Assembly: GCA_030670425.1 (NCBI GenBank)
Contig: DAOVBS010000002.1
Coordinates: 1-23,099 of the forward strand
DNA length: 23,099 nucleotides
Source of the DNA: Chloroflexota bacterium
GTDB taxonomy: Bacteria > Chloroflexota > Dehalococcoidia > GIF9 > AB-539-J10
Reading direction: 5' to 3'
Shown here: positions 7,107-14,155 of the stretch, piece after piece
Numbering within the stretch: position 1 is the first letter of the stretch
Layout: every line of letters starts with the position of its first letter
The notes under the pieces: generated by a model
What the model was told of the DNA's origin: nothing
Database searches by the model: none
The model's input: only the letters and a program-made list of their open reading frames with translations
Translations under genes and position numbers: made by a program

Positions 7107-8432
7107 ATGAGTCCAGAAACCGTCACCATCCTTATGGTGGCTGGCCTACTAATCGGAATCGCCAGCGGCTTCCCTCTGGGTCTTGTCCTGGGTGGAGTGG
7201 CAATGGTGGTCGGTCTTGTAGCATGGGGGCCACAGTGCTTCAACATGTTCTACACTCGCCTCTTCGGAGTGATTACCGAATATACCTTTCTGGCAGTACC
7301 GCTTTTCATCTTCATGGGGATAATGGTTGAGAGGTCGGGAGTGTCCGACAAGCTTTTCCATGCCCTCCATGTATGGCTGGGCGGATTCAGGGGTGGGCTG
7401 GCAATAGCTACTGTCTTGTTTGGAACTGTCCTCGCTGCATGTGTAGGCGTCATTGCCGCCTCGGTGACCATGCTCGGACTGATAGCTCTCCCTCCTATGC
7501 TTAACAGAGGATACGCTAAGGAAATATCAACTGGGGCCTGTTGTGCCGGAGGCTCTCTCGGAATCCTTATCCCTCCCAGCATCATGTTGATCCTCTACGG
7601 TCCCATGGCCACCATATCAGTCGGCAAGCTGTTCATGGCAGCATTCATACCGGGATTCATCCTCTCTGCTCTCTACTGCACCTACATCGGCGTCCGCTGT
7701 TTTCTGAGACCTAAAGAAGGCCCTTCCATTTCAGCAGAGGAAAGGGCGGTTCCATGGGGCCAGAAGATCTATCTGCTGCTCACTTCACTGATCCCGCCTG
7801 TCGTCCTCATTCTGGCAGTGCTGGGCAGCATCTTCTTTGGCATAGCATCGCCAACCGAAGCGGCAGGCGTAGGTGCCCTGGCGTCTATTCTGATGGCTGC
7901 CGCATATCGTTCTCTAAGCTTCAGGGTGATCAAAGAGACTGCCTACAAGACCATGGGCGTCTTCAGCATGGTCTTCGTCATAGTCCTTGGTGCTTCTTTC
8001 TTCACAGGTGTCTTTCTCAGGATGGGCTGTGGCGATGTAGTTGCGAGTATGATCACGACCATGCCCGGTGGAAAATGGGGCTCTTTCCTGCTCATCATGT
8101 TTATCATCTTCATACTGGGAATGTTCATTGACTGGATAGGCATCATCATGATTATGATTCCTATCGTGAGTCCAATTGTGATAGAACTGGGCTTTGATCC
8201 CCTCTGGTTCGCCATGATGATCATCGTTAATCTGCAGATGTCTTTCATGAGCCCCCCCTTCGCCTACGCCATCTTCTTCCTCAAGGGCGTGACTACACCG
8301 GAAATGGGAATAGAGTCAGGCCATATTATCCGTGGTGTTATCCCCTTTATCGGACTGGTGGTAATTGCACTCCTCCTTTTCATCAGATTCCCTCAACTCA
8401 TCACCTGGCTGCCCAATATGATGATCAAATAG
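7107..8432 (+). CDS. TRAP transporter large permease subunit (DctM family)
   Basis: DctM forms the ion-coupled transport path of the tripartite transporter in the membrane. The 441-residue protein has the usual length and about twelve hydrophobic segments. Recognisable family stretches are FTFLAVPLFIFMG-like YTFLAVPLFIFMGIMVERSG, CCAGGSLGILIPPSIMLILYG (the PPS loop), IASPTEAAGVGALASI, and a C-terminal MSFMSPPFAYAIFFLKGV. The ATG at 7107 follows the DctQ stop by two bases and has AGGAG upstream. A longer open frame beginning at 6978 runs through dctQ in another frame and is not the gene. A strong hairpin shortly downstream ends the operon. Confidence 0.94.
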   Translation: MSPETVTILMVAGLLIGIASGFPLGLVLGGVAMVVGLVAWGPQCFNMFYTRLFGVITEYTFLAVPLFIFMGIMVERSGVSDKLFHALHVWLGGFRGGLAIATVLFGTVLAACVGVIAASVTMLGLIALPPMLNRGYAKEISTGACCAGGSLGILIPPSIMLILYGPMATISVGKLFMAAFIPGFILSALYCTYIGVRCFLRPKEGPSISAEERAVPWGQKIYLLLTSLIPPVVLILAVLGSIFFGIASPTEAAGVGALASILMAAAYRSLSFRVIKETAYKTMGVFSMVFVIVLGASFFTGVFLRMGCGDVVASMITTMPGGKWGSFLLIMFIIFILGMFIDWIGIIMIMIPIVSPIVIELGFDPLWFAMMIIVNLQMSFMSPPFAYAIFFLKGVTTPEMGIESGHIIRGVIPFIGLVVIALLLFIRFPQLITWLPNMMIK

Positions 8433-8454
8433 TCTGTCTATTCCGCTAACCTCG

Positions 8455-8484
8455 TCAGGCGTAGCTATTGCAGGCTACGCCTGA
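8455..8484 (+). terminator. Strong hairpin terminator of the TRAP operon
   Basis: TCAGGCGTAGC (8455-8465) pairs perfectly with GCTACGCCTGA (8474-8484) over an 8-base loop, starting 22 bases after the DctM stop. The following TTGCCTTCTCC is only moderately T-rich. The 11-bp stem and the position make a terminator the best reading. Confidence 0.7.
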
Positions 8485-8501
8485 TTGCCTTCTCCTAGTA
8501 G

Positions 8502-8530
8502 TTGACTGGACTGGGGATAAATAATAGGAT
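8502..8530 (+). promoter_or_regulatory. Candidate promoter of the nitrilase-family gene
   Basis: TTGACT (8502-8507) and TAGGAT (8525-8530) are separated by 17 bases. Transcription would begin near 8537, leaving a leader of about 63 bases. It lies directly downstream of the TRAP operon terminator, which supports independent transcription of the gene at 8600. Confidence 0.45.
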
Positions 8531-8599
8531 AAGCACGTTGCCTCCAAGACATCAGGAACTCCGTGGGGTGCCAGATTGTCGCTGGAGAAAGGAATTCAC

Positions 8600-9397
8600 A
8601 TGAAAGTAGCAGCAGTCCAGCTGTCAAGCGGAGCAGACAAGAGAGCCAATATCTCTCGCGCTGTCGAGCTGACCAAGCAAGCGATAGCACAGGGAGCTCA
8701 GCTCATCGTTCTGCCAGAGACGTTTGACTACCGTGGAGACTGCGCTGACCAGGACTCCATGTCGGAAGAGATCCCCGGTGAGTCGCTACTGCCCCTGATT
8801 GAATTGGCAGGACAGGACGGACTTTGGATTGTGGCCGGAAGTATCCACGAGAAAGATCCGGGTTCCGCCAAACCCTACAATACATCAGTGCTGATAGACA
8901 AGCGCGGGAGGATAGCCGCCAAGTACAGGAAAGTCCACCTATTCGACATGTCGATCGGTGACAGGAGCATATCGGAGTCAAGTCGCTACACACCCGGAAA
9001 GAAAGGGGTCGTTTCATCGATTGACGGCATCAAGATAGGTCTGAGTATCTGCTACGATCTCCGCTTTCCCGAGCTATATAGAGAATACTCCGCCAACGGC
9101 GTGGAGCTGATCACTATCCCATCGTCCTTCACCACACCTACTGGTGAAGCACACTGGGAGGTGCTGGTCAGGGCAAGGGCAATAGAGAACCAGTGTTTTG
9201 TCATCGCTCCCAATCAGTCCGGCGTTGGCTCTGGATCAATCCCGACCTATGGCAATAGCATGATTGTGGACCCGTGGGGCAGAGTACTGGCCCGAGCCTC
9301 CAACCAGGCTGAGGAAGTGATCTGCGCCGACCTCGATCTTAGCGAACTGAGTCAGGTCAGAGAAAGCCTCCCGGTCCTGCAGCATAGAAGGCTATAG
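8600..9397 (+). CDS. Nitrilase-superfamily carbon-nitrogen hydrolase (omega-amidase/Nit-like)
   Basis: The enzyme hydrolyses a non-peptide C-N bond, probably an amide of a small carboxylic acid, in the cytoplasm. The Glu-Lys-Cys triad is complete: Glu40 in VLPETFDY, Lys111 in KYRKVHLFD, and Cys151 in GLSICYDLRFPELYRE. The length (265 residues) and these motifs best match the Nit1/Nit2 branch, in which omega-amidase (acting on alpha-ketoglutaramate) and deaminated-glutathione amidase occur. I cannot tell which substrate applies. The ATG at 8600 has AAAGGA six bases upstream and gives the typical MKVAAVQLSS opening; an upstream TTG at 8576 is less likely. It follows the TRAP operon on the same strand but is separated by a terminator, so shared function is possible and not demonstrated. 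Confidence 0.9.
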   Translation: MKVAAVQLSSGADKRANISRAVELTKQAIAQGAQLIVLPETFDYRGDCADQDSMSEEIPGESLLPLIELAGQDGLWIVAGSIHEKDPGSAKPYNTSVLIDKRGRIAAKYRKVHLFDMSIGDRSISESSRYTPGKKGVVSSIDGIKIGLSICYDLRFPELYREYSANGVELITIPSSFTTPTGEAHWEVLVRARAIENQCFVIAPNQSGVGSGSIPTYGNSMIVDPWGRVLARASNQAEEVICADLDLSELSQVRESLPVLQHRRL

Positions 9398-9460
9398 CGA
9401 CAGCCCCGGGATGCGCTTCAAAAGAAGGGCTCTCTGGTGCCTCACCGATACGATATACAT

Positions 9461-9489
9461 TGAAAACTCGGCCAACTCTTACTACAATT
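9461..9489 (+). promoter_or_regulatory. Sigma70-type promoter of the 25-residue-repeat coiled-coil gene
   Basis: TTGAAA (9461-9466) and TACAAT (9484-9489) are exactly 17 bases apart, each matching consensus in 5 of 6 positions. The predicted start near 9496 gives a leader of about 76 bases. The CetZ-like gene nearby uses the same TACAAT -10 box. Confidence 0.6.
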
Positions 9490-9571
9490 AGGCTTGAGGG
9501 CTGCGAAAGGAGGAAAGAAAACCTCGACGCCTCGTGGGAACAGATGAGGGCTGCCAAATACCTGAAGGAAC

Positions 9572-11089
9572 ATGAAAGACGATACTCAGACATTTGAACA
9601 GGCGGTAGCCAGAGCTGAAATGCTAAGCCTGGCAGCCAAGCAGGCTGCTGACAAATCGAGAAAGGCATCTGGGGAGGCCTTTGACAGGATCGAGCAAATA
9701 GGTCAGGCGGCTGCCAAGGACGCAGAGGATGCCCGAAGGGCATCCGAAGAGGCAATGGCGAAGGCTGAAGCGATAAGCCAGACAGCTACGGAGAGCGCTG
9801 AGGCCGCGACAAGAGCATCACAGGAGGCGATACGCAAGGCAGACGGAGCCATCAAGGCAGCTACTGAGGCTACTGAAGCATCGGCGAAGAGGTTTGAGGA
9901 GGCAGTGAACGAGGTTGAGGCCGTGGTCAACTCCGCCCATGAGGCTGTTGAATCGTCGATGGCCGCGTCCCAGAAAGCCATAGGCAGGGTCGAAAAGACG
10001 GGCCAGGCAGCGCAGGAGACCGCTCAGGAGGCCAGAAGGATCTCACAAGAGGCGGCAGGCAAGGCTGAGGAAATCGGCCAGGCAGCCATCGAGGCTGCCA
10101 AAGAAGCGAAGAGAGCATCACAGCAAGCCATAAACAGACTTGAGAAAATCAGCCGGGCATCCGAGAAAGCCGCCAGAGAGGCATCAAAGGTATCGCAGGC
10201 TGCCGTAAGCAAGGCTGAGATGATCAGCCAGGCATCTGCGGAGTCTGCTGAGGCCTCCGCGAGAGCGTTTGACGAGGCGACCAGCAGAGCTGACCAGGCG
10301 AGCAAGTCAGCCACGGAGGCCGCCGAAGCCTCAGCAAGGGCGTTCGAGGAAGCAACCACCAGAGCTGAGGAAATAAGCCGGGCCACCCAGGAAAAGACCA
10401 AGACCCTAATCAGGGAGTCTCAGAAAGCAATAAGCGCTGCCGAGGAAGCAGTCAAATCAGCCAGTGGAGCTATGGAGGCATCGACACGAGCCTCTCAAGA
10501 GGCCAGGAATAGGGCCGAGGAAGCCAGGAGAACTTCTCAGGAGGCGATAGACAGAGCCGAAGAGATAAGCCAAGCCGCCATGGCTATTGCCGAGGAAGCC
10601 AGGAGAGCTTCTCAGGAGGCAACAACCAGAGCACAAGAAACCAGTCAGGCAGCCAAGGAGGCCGTCGCAAGCTCCACCCAGGTACTCAAGAAAACAGCCG
10701 AGACATCGATAGGAGCAGCCAAGGAGGCTGTCATAGCGTCCGCGAGGGCACTGCAGGAAGCGATCAACATAAGCGAAGAGACGAATCGGTCCGCCAGGAA
10801 AGCGGCAAAAGCATCAATACGGGAATTCCAGAAGGCAGTGAGCGGGGTTCAAAGGCTGGGCAAGGAGGCAGGGGAAGAGGCCACTGCTCTGCCATCGCTT
10901 GTGCTGGAAGAGGCCCTGGCCAAATCCGAGGCTGCCGCAGAAACGAAGCCGGCGAAGAAAGGCTCCAAGAAAGACATCCAATCCCGCCTGGATTTCCTGG
11001 CTCGCATGTACGCATCCAACAAAGCTACACGTGGAGGGGAGGAAGAGGAGGAGGAGGAGTCAGAAAACGGAGAGGAAGAGGAGGACTAG
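9572..11089 (+). CDS. Coiled-coil protein built from 25-residue tandem repeats, acidic tail; function unknown
   Basis: I recognise no named family. Residues 8-443 are made of about 18 consecutive units of 25 residues, typically opening with S-Q-E-A-(I)-x-R-A-E-E or F-E-E-A and closing with A-R-R-A or A-S-A-R-A. The repeat part has no proline until about residue 440 and the whole protein has no Cys or Trp, as expected of a long continuous helix. Twenty-five residues equal 7+7+11, or 3.57 residues per turn, between left-handed heptad and right-handed hendecad coils. Unit 13 (308-321) has lost 11 residues and unit 16 (372-393) three. A basic linker (KPAKKGSKK), then DIQSRLDFLARMYASNK and a highly acidic tail follow. 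The ribosome site before the ATG at 9572 (AAGGA) is close and weak. A rod-like filament or scaffold protein is inferred from shape; LEA-like or phasin-like roles remain possible. Confidence 0.85.
   Translation: MKDDTQTFEQAVARAEMLSLAAKQAADKSRKASGEAFDRIEQIGQAAAKDAEDARRASEEAMAKAEAISQTATESAEAATRASQEAIRKADGAIKAATEATEASAKRFEEAVNEVEAVVNSAHEAVESSMAASQKAIGRVEKTGQAAQETAQEARRISQEAAGKAEEIGQAAIEAAKEAKRASQQAINRLEKISRASEKAAREASKVSQAAVSKAEMISQASAESAEASARAFDEATSRADQASKSATEAAEASARAFEEATTRAEEISRATQEKTKTLIRESQKAISAAEEAVKSASGAMEASTRASQEARNRAEEARRTSQEAIDRAEEISQAAMAIAEEARRASQEATTRAQETSQAAKEAVASSTQVLKKTAETSIGAAKEAVIASARALQEAINISEETNRSARKAAKASIREFQKAVSGVQRLGKEAGEEATALPSLVLEEALAKSEAAAETKPAKKGSKKDIQSRLDFLARMYASNKATRGGEEEEEEESENGEEEED
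9593..10900 (+). repeat. 75-bp tandem coding repeat (25-residue units, about 18 copies)
   Basis: The reading frame of the coiled-coil gene is divided into 75-bp units that keep the same phase over 1.3 kb. Most copies have diverged at DNA level, but 10514-10545 and 10589-10620 are identical in 31 of 32 bases at an offset of exactly 75, which points to recent duplication in the C-terminal third. Units at residues 308-321 and 372-393 are shortened by 33 and 9 bases, preserving the frame. Confidence 0.88.
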
Positions 11090-11134
11090 AAGACGGCGTG
11101 GAGGCAAGTGCTCTCCTGGCTATAGGGTCGGCTC

Positions 11135-11163
11135 TTGTATGCACACAGGCAAAAGGCTAAAAT
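11135..11163 (+). promoter_or_regulatory. Candidate promoter of the 142-residue hendecad protein gene
   Basis: TTGTAT (11135-11140) and TAAAAT (11158-11163) are 17 bases apart. The -10 box is strong (5 of 6) and the -35 box weak. Transcription would begin near 11170, just upstream of AGGAGGT at 11181-11187. Confidence 0.45.
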
Positions 11164-11192
11164 AGAGACTCGCAGAATGAAGGAGGTGTACC

Positions 11193-11621
11193 GTGCCCGA
11201 AGCGGAGCAAGTTTTCATCGCGACTGAGACTGAGGAAGAGACTGAGCAGAAAGGCAAGAAGATCCCCAGGAGAGCAGAGCAAGCTGTTGACTTCCTGGAC
11301 GAGACGCAACAGCGGGCGGCGGCAGCCTACCTAGCCTATATTGAAGCTGAACGGCAACTGGAAGAGGCCTACAAGGACCAGGAGGGACTGGCAGAGAAGG
11401 CCTACGGTGAAGCAGTAGAACAGGCGAGAAAGAGCTGTGAGGAGACTATAGCGCAGGACAGGAAGCTTTACGAAGACACAATAAGCCAAGCAAGACAAGC
11501 CTACGAGGAGACAACGGCTCGAGCGCTGAAGACCAGGGAAGAGGCTGAGCGCAAAGCCCGCCAGGTCCACAACCAGACCCTGGAGCGGACATGGATAGTC
11601 TTCACCAAAGCTAGAAAATAG
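11193..11621 (+). CDS. Small coiled-coil protein with 11-residue (hendecad) repeats; function unknown
   Basis: The 142-residue protein starts at GTG 11193, five bases after a perfect AGGAGGT. Residues 1-27 are charged, with an acidic patch (TETEEETE) followed by a basic KGKKIPRR. Residues 28-66 are helical. Residues 67-132 are six in-register 11-residue repeats, for example ARKSCEETIAQ, DRKLYEDTISQ and ARQAYEETTAR. Such hendecads form right-handed or straight helical bundles. One Cys (82) and one Trp (134) are present. There is no signal peptide or membrane helix, so it is cytoplasmic. It follows the 25-residue-repeat gene by 103 bases on the same strand and has its own promoter-like sequence. 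The matching style of periodic, Ala/Glu/Arg/Gln-rich helix suggests that the two act together; this is inference. Confidence 0.8.
   Translation: MPEAEQVFIATETEEETEQKGKKIPRRAEQAVDFLDETQQRAAAAYLAYIEAERQLEEAYKDQEGLAEKAYGEAVEQARKSCEETIAQDRKLYEDTISQARQAYEETTARALKTREEAERKARQVHNQTLERTWIVFTKARK
11391..11588 (+). repeat. Six 11-residue (33-bp) coding repeats
   Basis: Residues 67-132 of the small coiled-coil protein split into six gapless 11-residue units, most of which open with Ala and end with Gln, Arg or Lys. At DNA level the 33-bp units are well diverged, so the array is old and kept by selection on the protein. Confidence 0.8.
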
Positions 11622-11649
11622 CGGAGAGACAAATCAGATTATCTCTCCG
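11622..11649. terminator. Bidirectional hairpin between converging genes, first copy
   Basis: CGGAGAGA (11622-11629) pairs with TCTCTCCG (11642-11649) over a 12-base loop. It begins one base after the stop of the 142-residue protein. On the minus strand it is followed by CTATTTTCT, so it could also end the CetZ-like transcript. Confidence 0.55.
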
Positions 11650-11660
11650 ATATGTCATTT

Positions 11661-11686
11661 CCGGGCAACATGTAGGTATTGCCCGG
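11661..11686. terminator. Bidirectional hairpin between converging genes, second copy
   Basis: CCGGGCAA (11661-11668) pairs with TTGCCCGG (11679-11686) over a 10-base loop, 17 bases before the CetZ-like stop codon. Two different hairpins back to back in an 81-base gap suggest that transcription from both sides is separated here. Neither has a long T-run. Confidence 0.5.
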
Positions 11687-11702
11687 GTGGGTGGCAGATC
11701 GG

Positions 11703-12875
11703 CTATAGCAATACAGGAATATCCTCGAAGGTTTCTTCGAGTTTTCTGCTCTGGTATCCCAAGCCACGCTTGGCCTTCATGACAGAAATCAGGTCGACAG
11801 CCTTGCCGAAGTAGTCCGTGATCTTCTTGACATTGCTGATTTCCGAGAGAATTACCGTCACATCCAGCGAATTCTTGCCTCTGGGGTAGTCACCGCTCCG
11901 TATCAATGCATCGGGAGCCACGCTTCTGAGATTGTCCCCCAGTTGCTTGATTATCTCCATACGCATTTCCTTGGGCGGCCCAGTGACCAAGAACAATGCT
12001 CTCCCGGCATCCTTGGGTTCACAAGTGAGTGACAACTCCCCTATCGCCTCATCCATCGAATGAGCTGCCTTGCTGGTTTCATCCATCTTGTCTCTGAAGT
12101 CGCGCTTGGGCCTACACAAAGGCAATCTCCGCGGAAGTCGCGAACTGCCCTGCCCGAGTACCGTCCATCCTGCCAGAGTCTGTATTATATCTCCAGCATC
12201 TAGCGTCTTGGCCCCAACATACCTCTTGCTCGTCTCCTCACCGGCACAAAGAAGATTGAAGAACGGCTCAACCGCCCTGGCATTGATGATTGCCATATTG
12301 CTTTCTGCCGAGGAGTTCTTCTTGACATACCTCTGGTTATCAATGAGGAATATCGCGTCGGCAACTAGATAGCTGGACTTGAGGCACATAGCCGTATTGT
12401 AGACGGTCCTCGTCTCCGTGGTCTCCTCTTGCCTGAAAGGCAGAACAATGACATCGTAGACCGGCTTCCCTACGTAGCGTTCCTTGAGGTATTGAGTCAG
12501 CACTGCTATCGATCCGGAACCGGTACCACCGGCGGCAGCAGCGATCACCAGAAACGCATCTGTGTCGTAGAATCGATCCGTGGCCCTCAAGGAGTCTACG
12601 ATCTTATCGGTCTCTTCTCTGGCTATCTCAGCACCCAGTTCGCTTATCTTGCCTACTCCATGACCGTTGGTCCGCTGACCTCCAATAAGAATCCTATGCT
12701 TGTAGTCGGCCTTGATGGTGCGCAACCCGCTCAGATCCGCAACATCCGTGTTCACGGCAAAGGCGTCAGCAAGTATGTCTATCCCCCGCAAAGCGTGAGC
12801 CCTCTTGTTTAGTCGTGCAAGCCTATCAGCAATCCGACCGCCACATTGACCTAAACCTATGACCAGTAGCTTCAT
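11703..12875 (-). CDS. Tubulin/FtsZ superfamily GTPase, CetZ-like
   Basis: The 390-residue protein has the tubulin-fold GTPase signature: MKLLVIGLGQCGGRIADRL opens the nucleotide-binding domain, AVNTDVADL (43-45) matches the NTD motif, and AGGTGSGS (115-122) is the tubulin signature loop. Asn180 in FLIDNQRYV is the guanine contact. The T7 loop reads TLDAGD with Asp226 and Asp229, the residues that stimulate GTP hydrolysis in the adjoining subunit of a filament; the usual Asn is Thr224. The DNxx region, INARAVEPFFNLLCAGEE and ALFLVTGPPKEM resemble archaeal CetZ more than division FtsZ. The FtsZ-type C-terminal tail peptide is not evident. I use the ATG at 12875, because a TTG at 12893 would fall in the promoter. 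A cytoskeletal role is expected. Closest subfamily is uncertain without a tree. Confidence 0.88.
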   Translation of the reverse strand: MKLLVIGLGQCGGRIADRLARLNKRAHALRGIDILADAFAVNTDVADLSGLRTIKADYKHRILIGGQRTNGHGVGKISELGAEIAREETDKIVDSLRATDRFYDTDAFLVIAAAAGGTGSGSIAVLTQYLKERYVGKPVYDVIVLPFRQEETTETRTVYNTAMCLKSSYLVADAIFLIDNQRYVKKNSSAESNMAIINARAVEPFFNLLCAGEETSKRYVGAKTLDAGDIIQTLAGWTVLGQGSSRLPRRLPLCRPKRDFRDKMDETSKAAHSMDEAIGELSLTCEPKDAGRALFLVTGPPKEMRMEIIKQLGDNLRSVAPDALIRSGDYPRGKNSLDVTVILSEISNVKKITDYFGKAVDLISVMKAKRGLGYQSRKLEETFEDIPVLL

Positions 12876-12882
12876 GTCGTTT

Positions 12883-12912
12883 ATTGTAAACAACGGCCTA
12901 CGGGCATGTCAA
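12883..12912 (-). promoter_or_regulatory. Strong promoter of the CetZ-like gene, predicted leaderless
   Basis: On the minus strand a perfect TTGACA (12907-12912) is followed after 18 bases by TACAAT (12883-12888). Transcription should begin near 12876, one base before the ATG at 12875. No Shine-Dalgarno sequence precedes that ATG, which agrees with a leaderless message. Confidence 0.62.
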
Positions 12913-12944
12913 CACAAGTACCCGTTTGAGTCATATCCCCCCAG

Positions 12945-14114
12945 CTACCAGCTACCACTCCGTGCCTCAATCCGCCGTCTCCTCTCCGAAGCCACTACCG
13001 CCCCCAGGCCGAAGAGAACCACGGCTACCCCAATGAAGAAGCCCAGATAGGGGATCAGCCTCAACAGCTTGAGAATCACCAGCCCCAAAGCCAGGGCTGC
13101 AACCATAAGACCTTTGCTCTCCACATCTCTAGAACGGCCGATAATCAACTTCCCAACGAACAAACCTACAGGTATCTGGGCGAGGTAGACGGCTATGCCC
13201 CAGAGAGCCAGGGTAATCAATCCAACAGGTATGCCGATGATTGTGATGCACGTCACTATCGCGGCGATAGGAGTCACAAACAGAATAAGCGCACCCCAAC
13301 CGGCGCTAGGGCCGGGCCTGCTACGCACAGCCTCGGCGACGGATGCCAGCCATCTTGGAGCGAGCAGTATGGCAACCAGGCCTGCCAGCAAAGCCATCAG
13401 GAAGCCGATGAACTTCCACTTCACATCCGAGAGGAAGGCAAACAGAGAAGACCCGGCACCACCCTCCTCTCCCTCAGGCAGCTTGTGGGTCGTCACCCCT
13501 CCAATTTCGGCTCCTGACTGAATATCAGCCTTATTTTCGCTGGTGTAGACCAGGTTACCTTGAATATCAGCCGTCGACTCTATCGTCAGAGTCTCGACTT
13601 CAAGCTCAATGTCTCCCCGTACTTCACCGCCTATGCTGATGCTCCCACCTCCACCCCTGATGTCACCCCCCACCAGTCCGCCAATGCGCGCATTCCCCGC
13701 ACCCAGCAGGAGGTCGCCCTTTATTCTGGCTGCCCTCGCGATATCCAACTCGCCGCAACCGACCATCAGGTCACCGTCAACACTGCCGCCAATACTAATG
13801 GTCTCGCCTACCGCCCGCACTGCGTGACCAACATCGCCGTAGATGGCGATCGTCCTCCCAGCAGCCATGGTACTGCCGCTGACTTCACCGCCGACGACAA
13901 TTGTGTTGGCGGCAGCCCAGAGTTCACCATCGACAGTGCCCTCCATGATGACCTTGTTAGCGCCGGCGTAGAGATCATCATCGATAACCTCTTCGCTAGC
14001 CACGGTGACCGTCTCCGCCCCGCGGAAGTCAAACGCCAAGGCTGGCACTGCAAAGCAGAACACCAGCAGTGCCGCAACAGATACACCCACCACCCCTCTG
14101 AGAATCTGTCTCAT
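12945..14114 (-). CDS. Exported bactofilin-like (polymer-forming) beta-helix protein with membrane helices
   Basis: The 389-residue protein starts with a signal peptide ending AVPALA (residues 1-27). Residues 52-191 form eight rungs of 17-19 residues (for example ANTIVVGGEVSGSTMAA and GETISIGGSVDGDLMVG), the pattern of bactofilin-type polymer-forming beta-helices. A flexible EGEEGGAGSS linker follows. About five hydrophobic helices occupy residues 233-375, then a basic tail. With the signal peptide, the beta-helix should lie outside the cytoplasm, unlike classical cytoplasmic bactofilins. The ATG at 14114 has GGGAG nine bases upstream; an ATG three codons earlier sits too close to it. Similar proteins are annotated as polymer-forming proteins, but their role is poorly known. 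It lies upstream of the CetZ-like gene on the same strand, 69 bases away, and each has its own promoter. Confidence 0.82.
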   Translation of the reverse strand: MRQILRGVVGVSVAALLVFCFAVPALAFDFRGAETVTVASEEVIDDDLYAGANKVIMEGTVDGELWAAANTIVVGGEVSGSTMAAGRTIAIYGDVGHAVRAVGETISIGGSVDGDLMVGCGELDIARAARIKGDLLLGAGNARIGGLVGGDIRGGGGSISIGGEVRGDIELEVETLTIESTADIQGNLVYTSENKADIQSGAEIGGVTTHKLPEGEEGGAGSSLFAFLSDVKWKFIGFLMALLAGLVAILLAPRWLASVAEAVRSRPGPSAGWGALILFVTPIAAIVTCITIIGIPVGLITLALWGIAVYLAQIPVGLFVGKLIIGRSRDVESKGLMVAALALGLVILKLLRLIPYLGFFIGVAVVLFGLGAVVASERRRRIEARSGSW

Positions 14115-14155
14115 AACGCTCATCTCCCTGCAACACCTTGAGCTTGCCAGATGGC

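Noticed and set aside
9544..9597. Short open frame MRAAKYLKEHERRYSDI just before and overlapping the repeat-protein start
   Set aside because: Only 17 codons and no ribosome site; I cannot support it as a leader peptide, though it overlaps the start of the gene.
9593..10900. 75-bp periodicity considered as a CRISPR or satellite array
   Set aside because: The frame is open throughout, units differ at many positions without a repeat/spacer pattern, and all length changes are multiples of three.
12876..12893. TTG start giving six extra residues to the CetZ-like protein
   Set aside because: It would lie inside the -10 region of the promoter, and the tubulin-family N-terminus begins at MKLLVIGLG.
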